Shown: piece by piece, positions 23,019-34,099 of the stretch | How positions within the stretch are numbered: position 1 is the first letter of the stretch | How the letters are laid out: every line of letters begins with the position of its first letter | Assembly: GCF_020379485.1 (NCBI RefSeq) | Contig: NC_063449.1 | Span: forward strand, 39,429,473 to 39,493,472 | Length of the DNA stretch: 64,000 nt | Reading direction: 5' to 3' | Source: Brassica napus | Taxonomy: Eukaryota; Streptophyta; Magnoliopsida; Brassicales; Brassicaceae | Notes under the pieces: model-generated | The model's input: the letters and a program-made list of their open reading frames with translations, nothing else | What the model was told of the DNA's origin: nothing | Database searches by the model: none | Translations under genes and position numbers: made by a program

Positions 23019-24447
23019 TGATTACGCGTTTAAGCACACACCAATTAACCTAATGTGCCAACAATACCACAATCGAATGGTATGTCATTGTAGCATTTTA
23101 GGATCGAATCCACAGAGAACTAGAGACTTATAACACCAACAATACACAAACCTTCCTAATCTAAGCAAACAAGAAGATAGATGATTTGTAACAAACTAAT
23201 ATACTAGAAATATAAACAAGGTGATCTCAAATCCAATCAAGAAATAAGTGCAAGAATTCAATCAAATACTAAGGATGGATCCATGGTAAGGATAACTGAT
23301 ATAAAATGATCAAGGTTCAATCTAAAGGTGGCAACATTCAATCAATCTATCAACTTTAGGCTTAGACACAATCCTAAACAAACTCTATCTCTAGATGGAT
23401 GTTCATTCACTAAGATAACTCAAGCATCAAATCTCTTTGGTTGAATATTATCTAAGCAATCATTAAAATCAAGTCTATTAGCCATTTTAACACCTTTAAC
23501 AACAAATCTCTTTGGTAAAGAATGTTAAAAGCTTAGGAGAGTTGGTTCAGACATTTCATCAAACACCTTTCGGGTATGAAATGTCTAGAGCTCAATTTTA
23601 GAGAGGCCAACTCTAAAATAGCATTAAGATCACTCAACAAGCAAGGAATAAGAAGGATCTACAATAAAACACCTTAAATCTACACTTAAGCACCCTAATC
23701 TACCTTAACCCATGAATCCAAGGAGTGTCTACTCTCTAATCTCCATGAGAAACCTCAAACCCATGATGGATTCAAGGCTCATCATGTTTATGAGAAGGAG
23801 AAACAAGATATAATATGAAGAACTTCATTAGATTATGATATAAAGATTCAAGCTTTTTACAAAGGAGACAATGTTCTTGAGAGAAAAAAATGAGATTCTC
23901 CTCAGATTAGGTCTTAAAGGTGTTTATAGATGTCTAAAAACGAGCTGGGTTAACCCAACAAACCTTGGTTAACCCACAAAAACATAGATATTTTTCTCCG
24001 TAGTGACCAGAAAAGGTCGCTACCAGAGGTCACTACGCTCTGTAGCGACTTGTCATGCCCGCTACGTGTGGCCGCTAGGATACTTGGGAAATTTTAGAAG
24101 TCTTGAACGCATAGCGACCTCGTAAAGTCGCTATGGGTGGCCGCTGTAGAAGGCGCTTCAAATCTAGCGGCCTCTACATCCCGCTACACATGCCCGCTAC
24201 GGTACTTATCTTCTGTAGCGACCAGCCTTTGCCGCTACGCCTGGCCGCTAGGATCCTTCAACGACTCATCTACATTCTTTGGGCATCAAAACACTCCCTG
24301 GGGCACAAAGTTCATCATGAAACTCCCTCCAACACCTGATAAGGACTAATGCATGGAAATGCAACCTAAACATGTGTAAATGCTATTCCAAAAGACCAAT
24401 GTGCACAAGAAATGATAATTAAAACAATGTAAATATGCAAGATATCA
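23019..24447 (-). repeat. 3' LTR of the gag-only element (1429 bp)
   Basis: Plus-strand ends are TGATTACGCG and GATATCA. It is flanked on the left by TCAAG (23014-23018) and on the right by the polypurine tract. It differs from the LTR at 28017-29444 at roughly a dozen positions (about 1%). It contains a cluster of TAGCGAC / GCCGCTA motifs at 24000-24255. Confidence 0.9.
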
Positions 24448-24462
24448 ACTCCCCCAAACTTG
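24448..24462 (-). promoter_or_regulatory. Polypurine tract of the gag-only element
   Basis: The minus strand reads CAAGTTTGGGGGAGT directly before the LTR, closely resembling the tract of the element at 4831-4844. Confidence 0.85.
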
Positions 24463-26219
24463 TTCTTTACTTGTCCTCAAGTAAACATTCAAGATCAATT
24501 AAAGAGGAGGGAATTGAAAATGGAAACACATAACCAAAAGAGACACTTTCTAGCCTTCAACCTAACATCCTAAAAGAAACATAGCAAATAGCATGAGCAA
24601 CTCTCTAGTGCACTCTAGTTTCTCAAGGCCTATTAAGACTCTTTTATCTCTACACAAGGCTCATTGTCATCCAACCAACAAGTTTCTTAGCCAACTCTCA
24701 CATTCATTCACACACACACACACAAGTTGAATTCTTGCAAATGGATATTTGATCTCGATCATTTGGTTTGGTGAGAAAGAGTGGTCTAGTAGTGTGAAGA
24801 AAAGTGGGTTTCAATTGCATCATTTATAGTGGCTCACACTCAAGAATATGAGCAAGATCATTATGCAAAATTTATCTAAGAAAAGGAGCAATTCATGCAT
24901 ACAATGCTTGTTCTCATCATTCTACCATTTTCTTAAGTAGCTTTAAGTTCTATCATTCCTTTCTTTCTTTCCTTTGATTTAACTAACTAGAGACTTGTTC
25001 TTTTATATTTAAACTTTTAGACTTAGCTCTCTTCTTTTCTTTTCCCCCACTCAACTATTGTTTCTTTGATTCCCTTTTTTTTTAATATTTGGGAGGGGGT
25101 TCTATTGATACTTTAGAGCTTTTCCTTCCTAACTTTCTTTGTCCCTAGGGGTTTCTTACTTTAAACACTCTTTTTGGTTCATCTCTTTCGCTCAATCTCT
25201 CTCATTCCCAAGATCAAAAGAATTTAAGCTTACAAACCCAAAAACAATCCTAGAGGCTAGCTCAAATGAAGTCCCAATGCTAGCCAAAGATTAGAACAAC
25301 CCCATTGTCGCTCCTAATACTCTAAAGATTTTGCACATGACATGCTATCAATAAAAGACCTCACTCAAGCAAATTAATGTTGGCTTCAAAGAATGGTGAG
25401 GGTTAATGGGTATGAGAGTGCCATTTGGGTTAACAAAGATTGGTACAAGGAGAAAAAGATAACCCAAATGTGTATAATATCCACGATCAAGTATGCAAAT
25501 GCCCATATGCAAGAGAGATTAAGTTCATTAAGCCTTAGTTCATTTGGAGTTGGTTTCAAAAACAATGTCAATCATCAAGCAAGCAACATGTGTCAAGAAG
25601 AGTTTTCAAGGCTCAAAGCTTACAAGCTTTTTTCAAAAGATGCTTAAGGTACTATATATATTTAGCTAGGATGTCGAATCGAGTTCTAGACATGTGTTCT
25701 TTACAAGGTTTCTTCCTATGCATGAATGGAATCTAAATGCTTCTAGACTCAATCCTACAAATGCAAATGATGCAACTAAATTTTTCATTTTTTTTTGATA
25801 GGTATGCACAATGGAATGCATGAGACTCAATGACAAGTAGACAAAAGAAAACACAATATGAGATAGTAGACTCTCCCCCAAACTTACTTCACACAGTCTC
25901 TTGTGTGAGAGTAAACTTGAAAGAGAGATCAAAGGAGAAATAAAAGATGAAAGAGCTAAGTATTTACAAGGGTGGAATGCACTTAGTTGAAGTTGGCTGT
26001 CATGATAGAAGGGAAATGAGGAGGGAGGACTTGTTGTCGCCTTGGAATTTTCGACATGATCTTTGGGAATTTTTGAGAATTCCCCCAAACTTGTCCCTAA
26101 GCTTATTCAAACACACTAAAGCAAGAAAAAGATATATAAAAAAATTTATACAAAGGATACCATGGGACTTCCTCCCAAGTGAGCTTTTTTTAAGTCTCTA
26201 GCTTGACTTTGTGTGCTTG
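24463..26219 (-). other. Noncoding internal region of the gag-only element
   Basis: Between the polypurine tract and the ORF. It contains a CA run (24712-24724), pyrimidine-rich tracts and a second polypurine-like CAAGTTTGGGGGAAT (minus, about 26079-26093). Short frames on both strands have no recognisable domain. Confidence 0.6.
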
Positions 26220-27173
26220 CTAATCATAAGTATCAAAAGGCTGAGCCAATGCACCTTTGGTCTTTCTCCTACAAGAACAAGAAACCAAGTGTGCAAAGAA
26301 ACACACTACTGTCCATAGAAAATAGACAGATTTTTCCTCAAAGAGCTTCACTAAAGATATGACATGAGTTATGAAATGCTCCTTGAGGTTCAGATGATCA
26401 TGAGAATCAAAAGCATTAGGTGGAAACACAAAATCAACTACAGGTTCAAACGAGGTTTTAACAAAGTAGTCAACTCTATCTCCATCAATCAAATAATACA
26501 CAATGTTCATATTCTCATGATAGTTTTCAGCATGGGGGTTTTCTATCTCAAGCAAGGGCTTATCCACATCAAGTTCATCCCCTAAATCAGCAAGTTCAAG
26601 AAGAGGTCTAGAATTCTCAAGCAGCAAAAAGTTGGACTCAAGATCAAATGAAGCACAAATATAGTTCTTGACAAAGCAAACTTCAATGTGATCTTTAGCA
26701 AGTTTTTCTACTCTCAATTCATCTAGTTTCCTAGTTTCACATATCAGATCAAGACATTCATTTATGAGCACAAGAGAATCAAGATCAGGGGCGCTATCCT
26801 CACCACAAGGCAAGCAAATTTCCTCAAGTTTAAGTTCTAAAGTAGAAATGCTTGTACCTGCCAGCTGGGGTGGTGGAACCCAATACATTATCTCATCAAG
26901 GGCACAAGCAGCATCAAACTCATACTGAGTAACATCTCTTCTTTCAAACTCTGCTCTATCCCTAATAAGGTGTATCCGGACCATTTGTGCTAGGTGTCTT
27001 ATTGGCTTGCCCCAATACTCTTTCGTTCTCTGAAGCCGGTGTAACTCCACTCTCTGATCTGGTGTGAGTATGCGTATATCAAAGGGTGGTGGCTTCACAT
27101 ATGGCTGATCTTCAATGTGATCTTCAAATGTCTCTTCCTCTTCCTGTGGCTTCTCAGAGTAGCTTGAAGCCAT
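26220..27173 (-). CDS. Retrotransposon ORF at the gag position, 317 aa
   Basis: Starts at ATG 27173 (MASSYSEKPQEEEETFED), the first ATG of the frame and about 120 bp after the primer site. It is uninterrupted to TAA-side position 26220. The N-terminal 120 residues are charged and include TPDQRVELHRLQRTKEYWGK. The middle is Leu/Glu/Asp-rich. The C-terminus is hydrophobic (VYFLWTVVCFFAHLVS) and followed by CSCRRKTKG, a possible membrane-spanning tail. No zinc knuckle or capsid signature is recognised, so the gag identity rests on position. An intact frame and near-identical LTRs suggest recent activity. Confidence 0.6.
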   Translation of the reverse strand: MASSYSEKPQEEEETFEDHIEDQPYVKPPPFDIRILTPDQRVELHRLQRTKEYWGKPIRHLAQMVRIHLIRDRAEFERRDVTQYEFDAACALDEIMYWVPPPQLAGTSISTLELKLEEICLPCGEDSAPDLDSLVLINECLDLICETRKLDELRVEKLAKDHIEVCFVKNYICASFDLESNFLLLENSRPLLELADLGDELDVDKPLLEIENPHAENYHENMNIVYYLIDGDRVDYFVKTSFEPVVDFVFPPNAFDSHDHLNLKEHFITHVISLVKLFEEKSVYFLWTVVCFFAHLVSCSCRRKTKGALAQPFDTYD

Positions 27174-27295
27174 CTCTACAAATAACAAAAGCTAGAAGAA
27201 GAGGTTAGTAGCTATACAAAAGCAAAACAAAGCATAAGAAAATAAAGCTTAATCTCAAGAAAGTTTGAAATCCTAATGACAAATCTACTTAGTTC

Positions 27296-27312
27296 CCCGG
27301 CAACGGCGCCAA
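27296..27312 (-). promoter_or_regulatory. Primer-binding site complementary to tRNA-Asp
   Basis: The minus strand reads TGGCGCCGTTGCCGGGG, complementary to the 3' end of plant tRNA-Asp(GUC) including CCA. It sits 2 bases inside the LTR. This primer is characteristic of Athila/Tat-type plant elements. Confidence 0.85.
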
Positions 27313-27314
27313 AT

Positions 27315-27524
27315 TGATTACGCGTTTAAGCACACACCAGTGAACCTAATGTGCCAGCAATACCACAATCGAATGGTATGTCATTGTAGCATTTTAGGAT
27401 CGAATCCACAGAGAACTAGAGACTTATAACACCAAGAATACACAAACCTTCCTAATCTAAGCAAACAAGAAGATAGATGATTTGTAACAAACTAATATCC
27501 TAGAAATATAAACAAGGTGATCTC
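27315..27524 (-). repeat. Truncated 5' LTR remnant
   Basis: 210 bp matching the start (plus-strand reading) of the LTR at 23019. It breaks off after AAGGTGATCTC, where the duplicated host flank begins within a few bases. Confidence 0.9.
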
Positions 27525-27528
27525 TGTT

Positions 27529-28016
27529 GTGAAAGGAGAGGTCATCTCTGTTGTGTTGACGTCGGAGGAGACGAAACGCACCGTTCACCACCAATCACCA
27601 CCGGATCCATTGTAGTTGCTGTCAGTTGAGCCACCTTTGCCCTTGTTGGTTTAGTGTATCAGAACCGAGACATGGAGGAGATGATTAACGTCGTAGCTGC
27701 CGCATCTCATCCCCTATGTTTCCGCTCTTCACCACTTCCGTCTCTGATCCACTCGGCAATCAACTGTGACTCGCCGGAGACGTTTCCATGTCACCGGAGC
27801 CAGAGGTATATAACCGTAAGCTCATGTGTATGGTTCTCATGCGTATGGTTTAAGTGCCAACTTTCCATGTTACTTTTGAAGCAAGTAACATCATGTCATA
27901 AATCTGTTATTCATATATAACGATGTCTCTCGTTTGACCTTGTTTCTTTTGATCCCGTGCATCTTTGGCATGAGGTCGACATCTATGGTGAAACTCTAGC
28001 TTTCTTGCTGATCAAG
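27529..28016. repeat. Second copy of the interrupted host flank
   Basis: Duplicate of 22531-23018, ending in TCAAG immediately before a second LTR. It is evidence for recombination between two alleles or copies of the same insertion site. Confidence 0.9.
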
Positions 28017-29444
28017 TGATTACGCGTTTAAGCACACACCAATTAACCTAATGTGCCAACAATACCACAATCGAATGGTATGTCATTGTAGCATTTTAGG
28101 ATCGAATCCACAGAGAACTAGAGACTTATAACACCAACAATACACAAACCTTCCTAATCTAAGCAAACAAGAAGATAGATGATTTGTAACAAACTAATAT
28201 ACTAGAAATATAAACAAGGTGATCTCAAATCCAATCAAGAAATAAGTGCAAGAATTCATTCAAATACTAAGGATGGATCCATGGTAAGGATAACTGATAT
28301 AAAATGATCAAGGTTCAATCTAAAGGTGGCAACATTCAATCAATCTATCAACCTTAGGCTTAGACACAATCCTAAACAAACTCTATCTCTAGATGGATGT
28401 TCATTCACTAAGATAACTCAAGCATCAAATCTCTTTGGTTGAATATTATCTAAGCAATCATTAAAATCAAGTCTATTAGTCATTTTAACACCTTTAACAA
28501 CAAATCTCTTTGGTAAAGAATGTTAAAAGCTTAGGAGAGTTGGTTCAGACATTTCATCAAACACCTTTCGGGTATGAAATGTCTAGAGCTCAATTTTAGA
28601 GAGGCCAACTCTAAAATAGCATTAAGATCACTCAACAAGCAAGGAATAAGAAGGATCTACAATAAAACACCCTAAATCTACACTTAAGCACCCTAATCTA
28701 CCTTAACCCATGAATCCAAGGAGTGTCTACTCTCTAATCTCCATGAGAAACCTCAAACCCATGATGGATTCAAGGCTCATCATGTTTATGAGAAGGAGAA
28801 ACAAGATATAATATGAAGAACTTCCTTAGATTATGATATAAAGATTCAAGCTTTTTACAAAGGAGGCAATGTTCTTGAGAGAAAAAAATGAGATTCTCCT
28901 CAGATTAGGTCTTAAAGGTGTTTATAGATGTCTAAAAATGAGTTGGGTTAACCCAACAAACCTTGGTTAACCCACAATAACATAGATATTTTTCTCCGTA
29001 GTGACCAGAAAAGGTCGCTACCAGAGGTCACTACGCTCTGTAGCGACTTGTCATGCCCGCTACGTGTGGCCGCTAGGATACTTGGGAAATTTTAGAAGTC
29101 TTGAACGCATAGCGACCTCGTAAAGTCGCTATGGGTGGCTGCTGTAGAAGGCGCTTCAAATCTAGCGGCCTCTACATCCCGCTACACATGCCCGCTACGG
29201 TACTTATCTTCTGTAGCGACCAGCCTTTGCCGCCACGCCTGGCCGCTAGGATCCTTCAACGACTCATCTACATTCTTTGGGCATCAAAACACTCCTTGGG
29301 GCACAGAGTTCATCATGAAACTCCCTCCAACACCTGATAAGGACTAATGCATGGAAATGCAACCTAAACATGTGTAAATGCTATTCCAAAAGACCAATGT
29401 GCACAAGAAATGATAATTAAAACAATGTAATATGCAAGATATCA
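28017..29444 (-). mobile_element. Solo LTR of the gag-only element (1428 bp)
   Basis: Complete LTR with TCAAG on both sides (28012-28016 and 29445-29449) and no internal region. It differs from the LTR at 23019-24447 by about 1%. This is the classic product of LTR-LTR recombination, here lying next to a near-complete copy of the same insertion. Confidence 0.9.
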
Positions 29445-29449
29445 TCAAG

Positions 29450-29951
29450 TCATCTCGTCTATTATTGGATCCCCATCTGGTTTTCTAGTATTGGCTAAGG
29501 TGAGGTCTATTCTGTAAATCTCGTACCAGTGTAGAATTTTCCCTATGTTAGTTTAAATTTTGAATCATGATCTCTCTGTTTGGATTGAGTCTATTTAAGT
29601 TTTGATTGTTAGTTAGTTTGTTCATGATAAACTAAAATTTGCGGTCTAGAAAATTCAATCGTTCATTAGACTGTGTGATGTTAAGAGATGCTATATATGT
29701 GTACACATAGTTATGAGTAGGGACTATATGCGAGGGTGAGGGTTCAGAGATGTATGGACTATCAAAGCCACTATGGAGGGTGGGGGGCTCAGAGACATCT
29801 GGGCTAGCGACACAATTGTGTGGGGCGTGGTGCAGAGATGTTTGCATTCGACGCAACTTTGGTGGGCGGAGATACAGAGACATATTGTACTAGTGATGCC
29901 GCGTATGTATATCCGTATGAGGAAATGTGGGATGTGGTCTAACTATGTACT
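29450..29951. other. Host sequence downstream of the solo LTR
   Basis: Continuation of the host target split by the LTR element. Reading across the insertion gives a frame containing DPVHLWHEVDIYGETLAFLL on the plus strand, which could be an exon ending near a GTGAGG at 29499, but the family is not recognised. Confidence 0.3.
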
Positions 29952-29959
29952 ATCAGCGC

Positions 29960-30625
29960 TAGGGGTGGGCACTTTACCCGATATCCGAAGCCGCACTCGA
30001 ACCCGATCCGAAATCCGAAACGAAGTAGCAAAATATCCGAACGGGTATTGAATTAGGAGAGATTGGATATCCGAACCCGAACGGGTAATATCCGAACCCG
30101 AATGGATATCCGAGGATAACCGAATATATGTATAATTAACCATATATTTCTAGTTTACATCTCTCATTTTATATAAAAATATTTATATTGATACTACACA
30201 TACTTTATGTTCATATGATATATATAGAATTACGGAGAAAATAATTTACTACTCACTTAAAATGGCATGTCAAACTTTTTATTTCAAGAATTAACAAAAA
30301 GTTACATCCAAAATTTAAAAACAATAACCAAATTAATGTCTTTTTTAGTTTTAAAATGTTATGTCCAAATCTATTAATCATTCAATCTATTAAAAATAAA
30401 AAATTAGTTAAGTGAAAGTTATATTTTTAAATACAAAAAATTTGAGAAATGAAAAATTTAAATTTTTTTTCAAAATCTAAATATCCGAACCCGATCTGAA
30501 ATAACCGAACCTGAACTAAAAATACCTGAACCCGACCCGAAGTACATAAATACCCGAACGGGTTCTATACCTCTATACCGAAATACTCGATCCGAACCCG
30601 AACAGGTACCCGTCGCCCACCCCTA
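29960..30625. mobile_element. hAT-type MITE (666 bp)
   Basis: Ends TAGGGGTGGGC and GCCCACCCCTA, flanked by ATCAGCGC (29952-29959) and ATCAGTGC (30626-30633), a 7/8 match to an 8-bp duplication. The arms consist of CCGAACCCGAA / GGATATCCGA repeats around an AT-rich core. Confidence 0.85.
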
Positions 30626-30633
30626 ATCAGTGC

Positions 30634-31498
30634 ATTGGTTGTTCCGTGTGATGCTTTAGGCGTCTGTTTGTTCATGTTAGAGCTAAACATCCATAGTGGG
30701 AGTTCTCTTTATTCAAGTCAGTGGTTTGTGTGGTTAGCATCGTATACCTTACTGAGTGATTCCCGTGTTACTACTCTTTTTTCCCTTTGCGGGTTAGCAT
30801 GACGAGTAGTCATATATCTGGAGGGTTTGGTGTTTTGGGATCGCTGTGATTTTATTTCGGTTTTAATTCATGTTTTATACGATTTTTCAATATATTTTAT
30901 TTTGGCTATTAAATTTAAAAATGATTTATCGCGCATTTACTTTATTTAATGTTTTAATATTTATCCGATTTTTAATAATTGGTTTAATTCGATATTTTAC
31001 CGGTACATAACATGCTCTTCTCGAGAAGGGAGGAGACGGTGGTTATGAAAATAGTGAATATATTAGACACGGGTCTGAGCTAGATCAGAAAGAGAACCCA
31101 AGAAATGGGCAGATTAAATTTACAAGTTCTATGACATAATACACTTGTAAGAAAGACATTATAAGTCAATTAAAACTCAGTGACAGAACCAGTTAACATC
31201 TAATGAAGCAAGCCTCAAGTCCCGAATTAACATCGAGTCAAGTAAAACTCAATGGAATGGAACATCATAATTTTTTTTTTAAAACATCAAACAAAAAATG
31301 CCTCAAGTCTCGAACTAATTAACATTGAGTCAAACAATGATCCACAGCTCAAACCAGTGAGATAACATCAAACTCAAAACTCAAACATTCAATGGAATAA
31401 AACAAGATTCCCAAGGGCGGTCGACCTCAAACACTCAAAATAATATTATTGATCATTGCCAACTATTCATCAAATATCAATCAAACTCAAAACTCATT
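30634..31498. other. Unassigned stretch with CTCAAGTC-type repeats
   Basis: No gene seen. From about 31190 to 31610 it holds diverged copies of a unit containing AAGCCTCAAGTCTCGAAC and AACATCAAGTTAAAC. The last units continue into the duplicated segment and recur at 54155-54265. Confidence 0.5.
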
Positions 31499-31609
31499 CG
31501 GTCAATTAAAAACATCAAGTTAATCAAACCAAGCCTCAAGTTTCGAACATCAACCCAGTTAAAAAACATCAAGTTAAACAAACCAAGCCTCAAGTCTCGA
31601 ACATCAAGT

Positions 31610-31897
31610 TAAACATGAATAACTCACGTACCACGTGCTTCCAAGCTCGAAGGTCGGAGAAAGGGTCTGCATGTAGAGCTCCCGTTCTGGCTGGGATAGC
31701 AGTGCGTTGAGAACATGCACTGCTCTTCAGATAGTGTTGGTTCGACTGGAGGTGGGTCGAGATCAAGTTCCACAGCTTCCTCACCTCGAGGGGTTTTGAG
31801 CCTGAGAACTGGAGGAGGTGGGTTCAGACCGTCGAGGTTGTGTGATGTTTGAGGAAGAGGCGCTGAAGCAGCTTGAGGGACAAGCTTGACTCTTTAT
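31610..31897 (-). pseudogene. Unidentified duplicated gene fragment, copy 1 (frameshifted)
   Basis: The minus strand encodes the same two pieces as 54280-54897 (LVLRLKTP-like and LDLDPPPVEPTLSEEQLHV). Compared with that copy, the intron and a few exon bases are deleted (junction near 31783), and one base is missing at about 31713 (ACATGCACTGC against ACATGCAACTGC), which shifts the frame. Not functional. Confidence 0.6.
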
Positions 31898-31905
31898 ATT
31901 GCTCC

Positions 31906-32476
31906 CTGTGTTTAAAATGGCGCATGGCGCTCCATGGCGATGAGGTGTGTGCTTTGCGCCTTGCGCCAAGGCGCACCGAGGCGCTCGCCTTGAAGACCAC
32001 TTGAAAGTTAACGTTAACTATGTCTTATTGTCTTGTTATGTAACAAGCACGAGTGTTGGTGTTATGTAAAGAAGTTATAATAAGAAGAAGAACCTATGAG
32101 ACTAGAAAAGAGTAGATAGTACTCTAACCTTAAGCAAAACACAGTTAGATCTATGTTTTGTGAGTATTTTTGATGTTTGGTTTTCACTTTCATAAAGAGG
32201 AAGTTAGAGTTTTGAGGAGTATTTTTGACGTTTGGTTTTAAGATTGGTTAATTAGTTAGAGTAGGGTTTCGTTTCTACTTGGTTTAGTACCGGTTAACAT
32301 ACAGTCTCCAAGGCGCGCCTTTGCATCGCCTTTGATGCCACTGCCTTATGGCCAAAGCGCACCTAGGCGAGCGGCTTGGGGAAACTAGGCTAGCCTCAGG
32401 GTTCCATGGCGGTGGAGCCATCGCCACAGTGCGCCTTGCGCCTTGGCGCAAAGGGCTATGGCTTTTTTAAACACAG
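31906..32476. mobile_element. hAT-type MITE (571 bp) present only in duplication copy 1
   Basis: Ends CTGTGTTTAAAA and TTTTTTAAACACAG. The 8-bp duplication ATTGCTCC is perfect at 31898-31905 and 32477-32484. The second copy of the segment has a single ATTGCTCC (54888-54895), an intact empty site. GC-rich arms contain GGCGC/GCGCC words (TTGCGCCTTGCGCC). Noncoding. Confidence 0.92.
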
Positions 32477-32484
32477 ATTGCTCC

Positions 32485-34017
32485 AAATAATATGAGCTAC
32501 TGAGGTCAAAAGCTTGGAAATCAACCGAGGAAGACGTGGAGAAAAGCGATTTTACCTTGTGGAGCAGAAGAAACTCTCAGCCAAAAACTTGAGATTAGCG
32601 ATCACTGTAAATCTCGAAATATCTTGAAAGTTTCCTTAAAATCTCAGCCGCCAGAGCAGCTGTTCCAATTGAAATCAGCTGGTCCATACAAGAACGGCTG
32701 GTCTGGCAAGAATTCTCGGAATTTCACTTTTTTCTGCATAGGTCCTTACATCTCAACCTACTTCGGACCTGAAATGACTCGAAAATGACAAGAAAGATTC
32801 GATAAAGATCTAAAAACACTTTATAAGACATATACAATGTGTCAAAAACACATATATCAAAGATCCGAACCGTTGCATCAAGACCAAGATAAAGCACTCC
32901 TCCTACGCACAACTTCTTCAACATAACTAGGCACTAGAGAAGTCTGAAAAAAAAAACTAGGCACTAGAGAAAAAACTCCAACCAGAATGTCAGAAGCGCC
33001 AACACAAAACCAGATTGGGATGATAATTAATCTCTTGCTTAACCCTCACCCCAAGGTAAATAGAAACCTCAGCAAAGCCACAAGTGCAATCCATCCAAGT
33101 TACCGCAACAGCTCAAACTGAGTAACAAGCAAAACCAGAATGAAACCAACAAGAGAAGGACAAAGCAAAAACCAGAGCTTTGCAAGTCCAAATGCTAAAA
33201 CAAACCCAATACTCTACCAAATGCCACAAGAGACCACAAATGAGACCGGGGAGAGGTACCAAGAGATAATGCCTTCACGAGGATCAACCCAAATCTCGAA
33301 ATCTGTTGTAACCAACTGTAGAATCAAGAATCTGTCTACTCTACTAGAGACGTCAAGCCTATATCTCCATCAGTAATTACACCAACCCGCTGGGAAGGAA
33401 GAAAGCCACCAAGGAAAGAAACCCATCAGAAATAGACGATAAAACACCCATCATTGAGATGGTAAGCCTAGACCGAGTTAACATCCATCAAAAAGAATCC
33501 CACGCTGGCACGGATCTAACTACGAAAGAAGTAAAAGCAAAAGAAAGAGGATTGGGACCTCTCCGGAGAGGCCCAGATCTGAAACTTGAAAACTTGGCGG
33601 CAGAAAGAGAGAGACTGCGGACTAGGGCGAGCCAAGTTTAATTATGTGACATCATGATGATTATTAGCTTTTGTTTCCTCTAGTCCAGCTATCGTTTAAT
33701 CTTCCATGATCGTTAGACTAAATGGTACGAAAGTTTTCAATATACTTTGAATGTATCGATTCATACTATTGAGACCACCATACTTGCGGAATACCATATG
33801 CTATGTGTTTTCTTAACGAAAAGTACTCCATATGCAATGTTGGCAGCGTGAGAACTACTAACGTGTAGATATAAAAGTAGTTGACGAATGATACAAGTTT
33901 GTGGAAGTGAATTAATCGATGGGATGAAAAAGTCATGGACTATGGAACACAACATTTTGCTTGCCAGCTAGGTTCGTCATAATAGTTTAATTTCGAATTT
34001 TCTTGCAAAGTAACTTA
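32485..34017. other. Duplicated upstream region of S-domain gene 1
   Basis: Nearly identical to 59166-60500. No credible protein was found; short frames at 33140 and 33459 are not maintained as a family. Copy 1 has a small local duplication of ACTAGGCACTAGAGAA (32927-32972). The last 400 bp should contain promoter elements. Confidence 0.55.
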
Positions 34018-34022
34018 GGATG

Positions 34023-34034
34023 TATATATATATA
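34023..34034 (+). promoter_or_regulatory. Probable TATA box of S-domain gene 1
   Basis: A TATATATATATA run about 65-77 bp before the ATG at 34100. The second copy has a shorter run at the same relative place (60507-60515). Confidence 0.5.
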
Positions 34035-34099
34035 TGTATGCAAGTTAGGACAAAAACTAACAACAAGAAAAAAAGAAAGAAAGAAAGTGGTGGGGAGAG

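Larger units (their letters stand above)
23019..27524 (-). mobile_element. Non-autonomous gag-only LTR retrotransposon (Athila/Tat-like), truncated at its 5' LTR
   Basis: Minus orientation: the 3' LTR is 23019-24447, the PPT 24448-24462 and the internal region holds one ORF (26220-27173). The tRNA-Asp primer site is 27296-27312, and only the first 210 bp of the 5' LTR remain (27315-27524). No protease, RT or integrase is present, so it would need helper proteins from a related Athila-type element. Confidence 0.85.

Noticed and set aside
33140..33641. Coding exons upstream of S-domain gene 1
   Set aside because: The short frames have no domain and differ between duplicated copies by indels that shift the frame.
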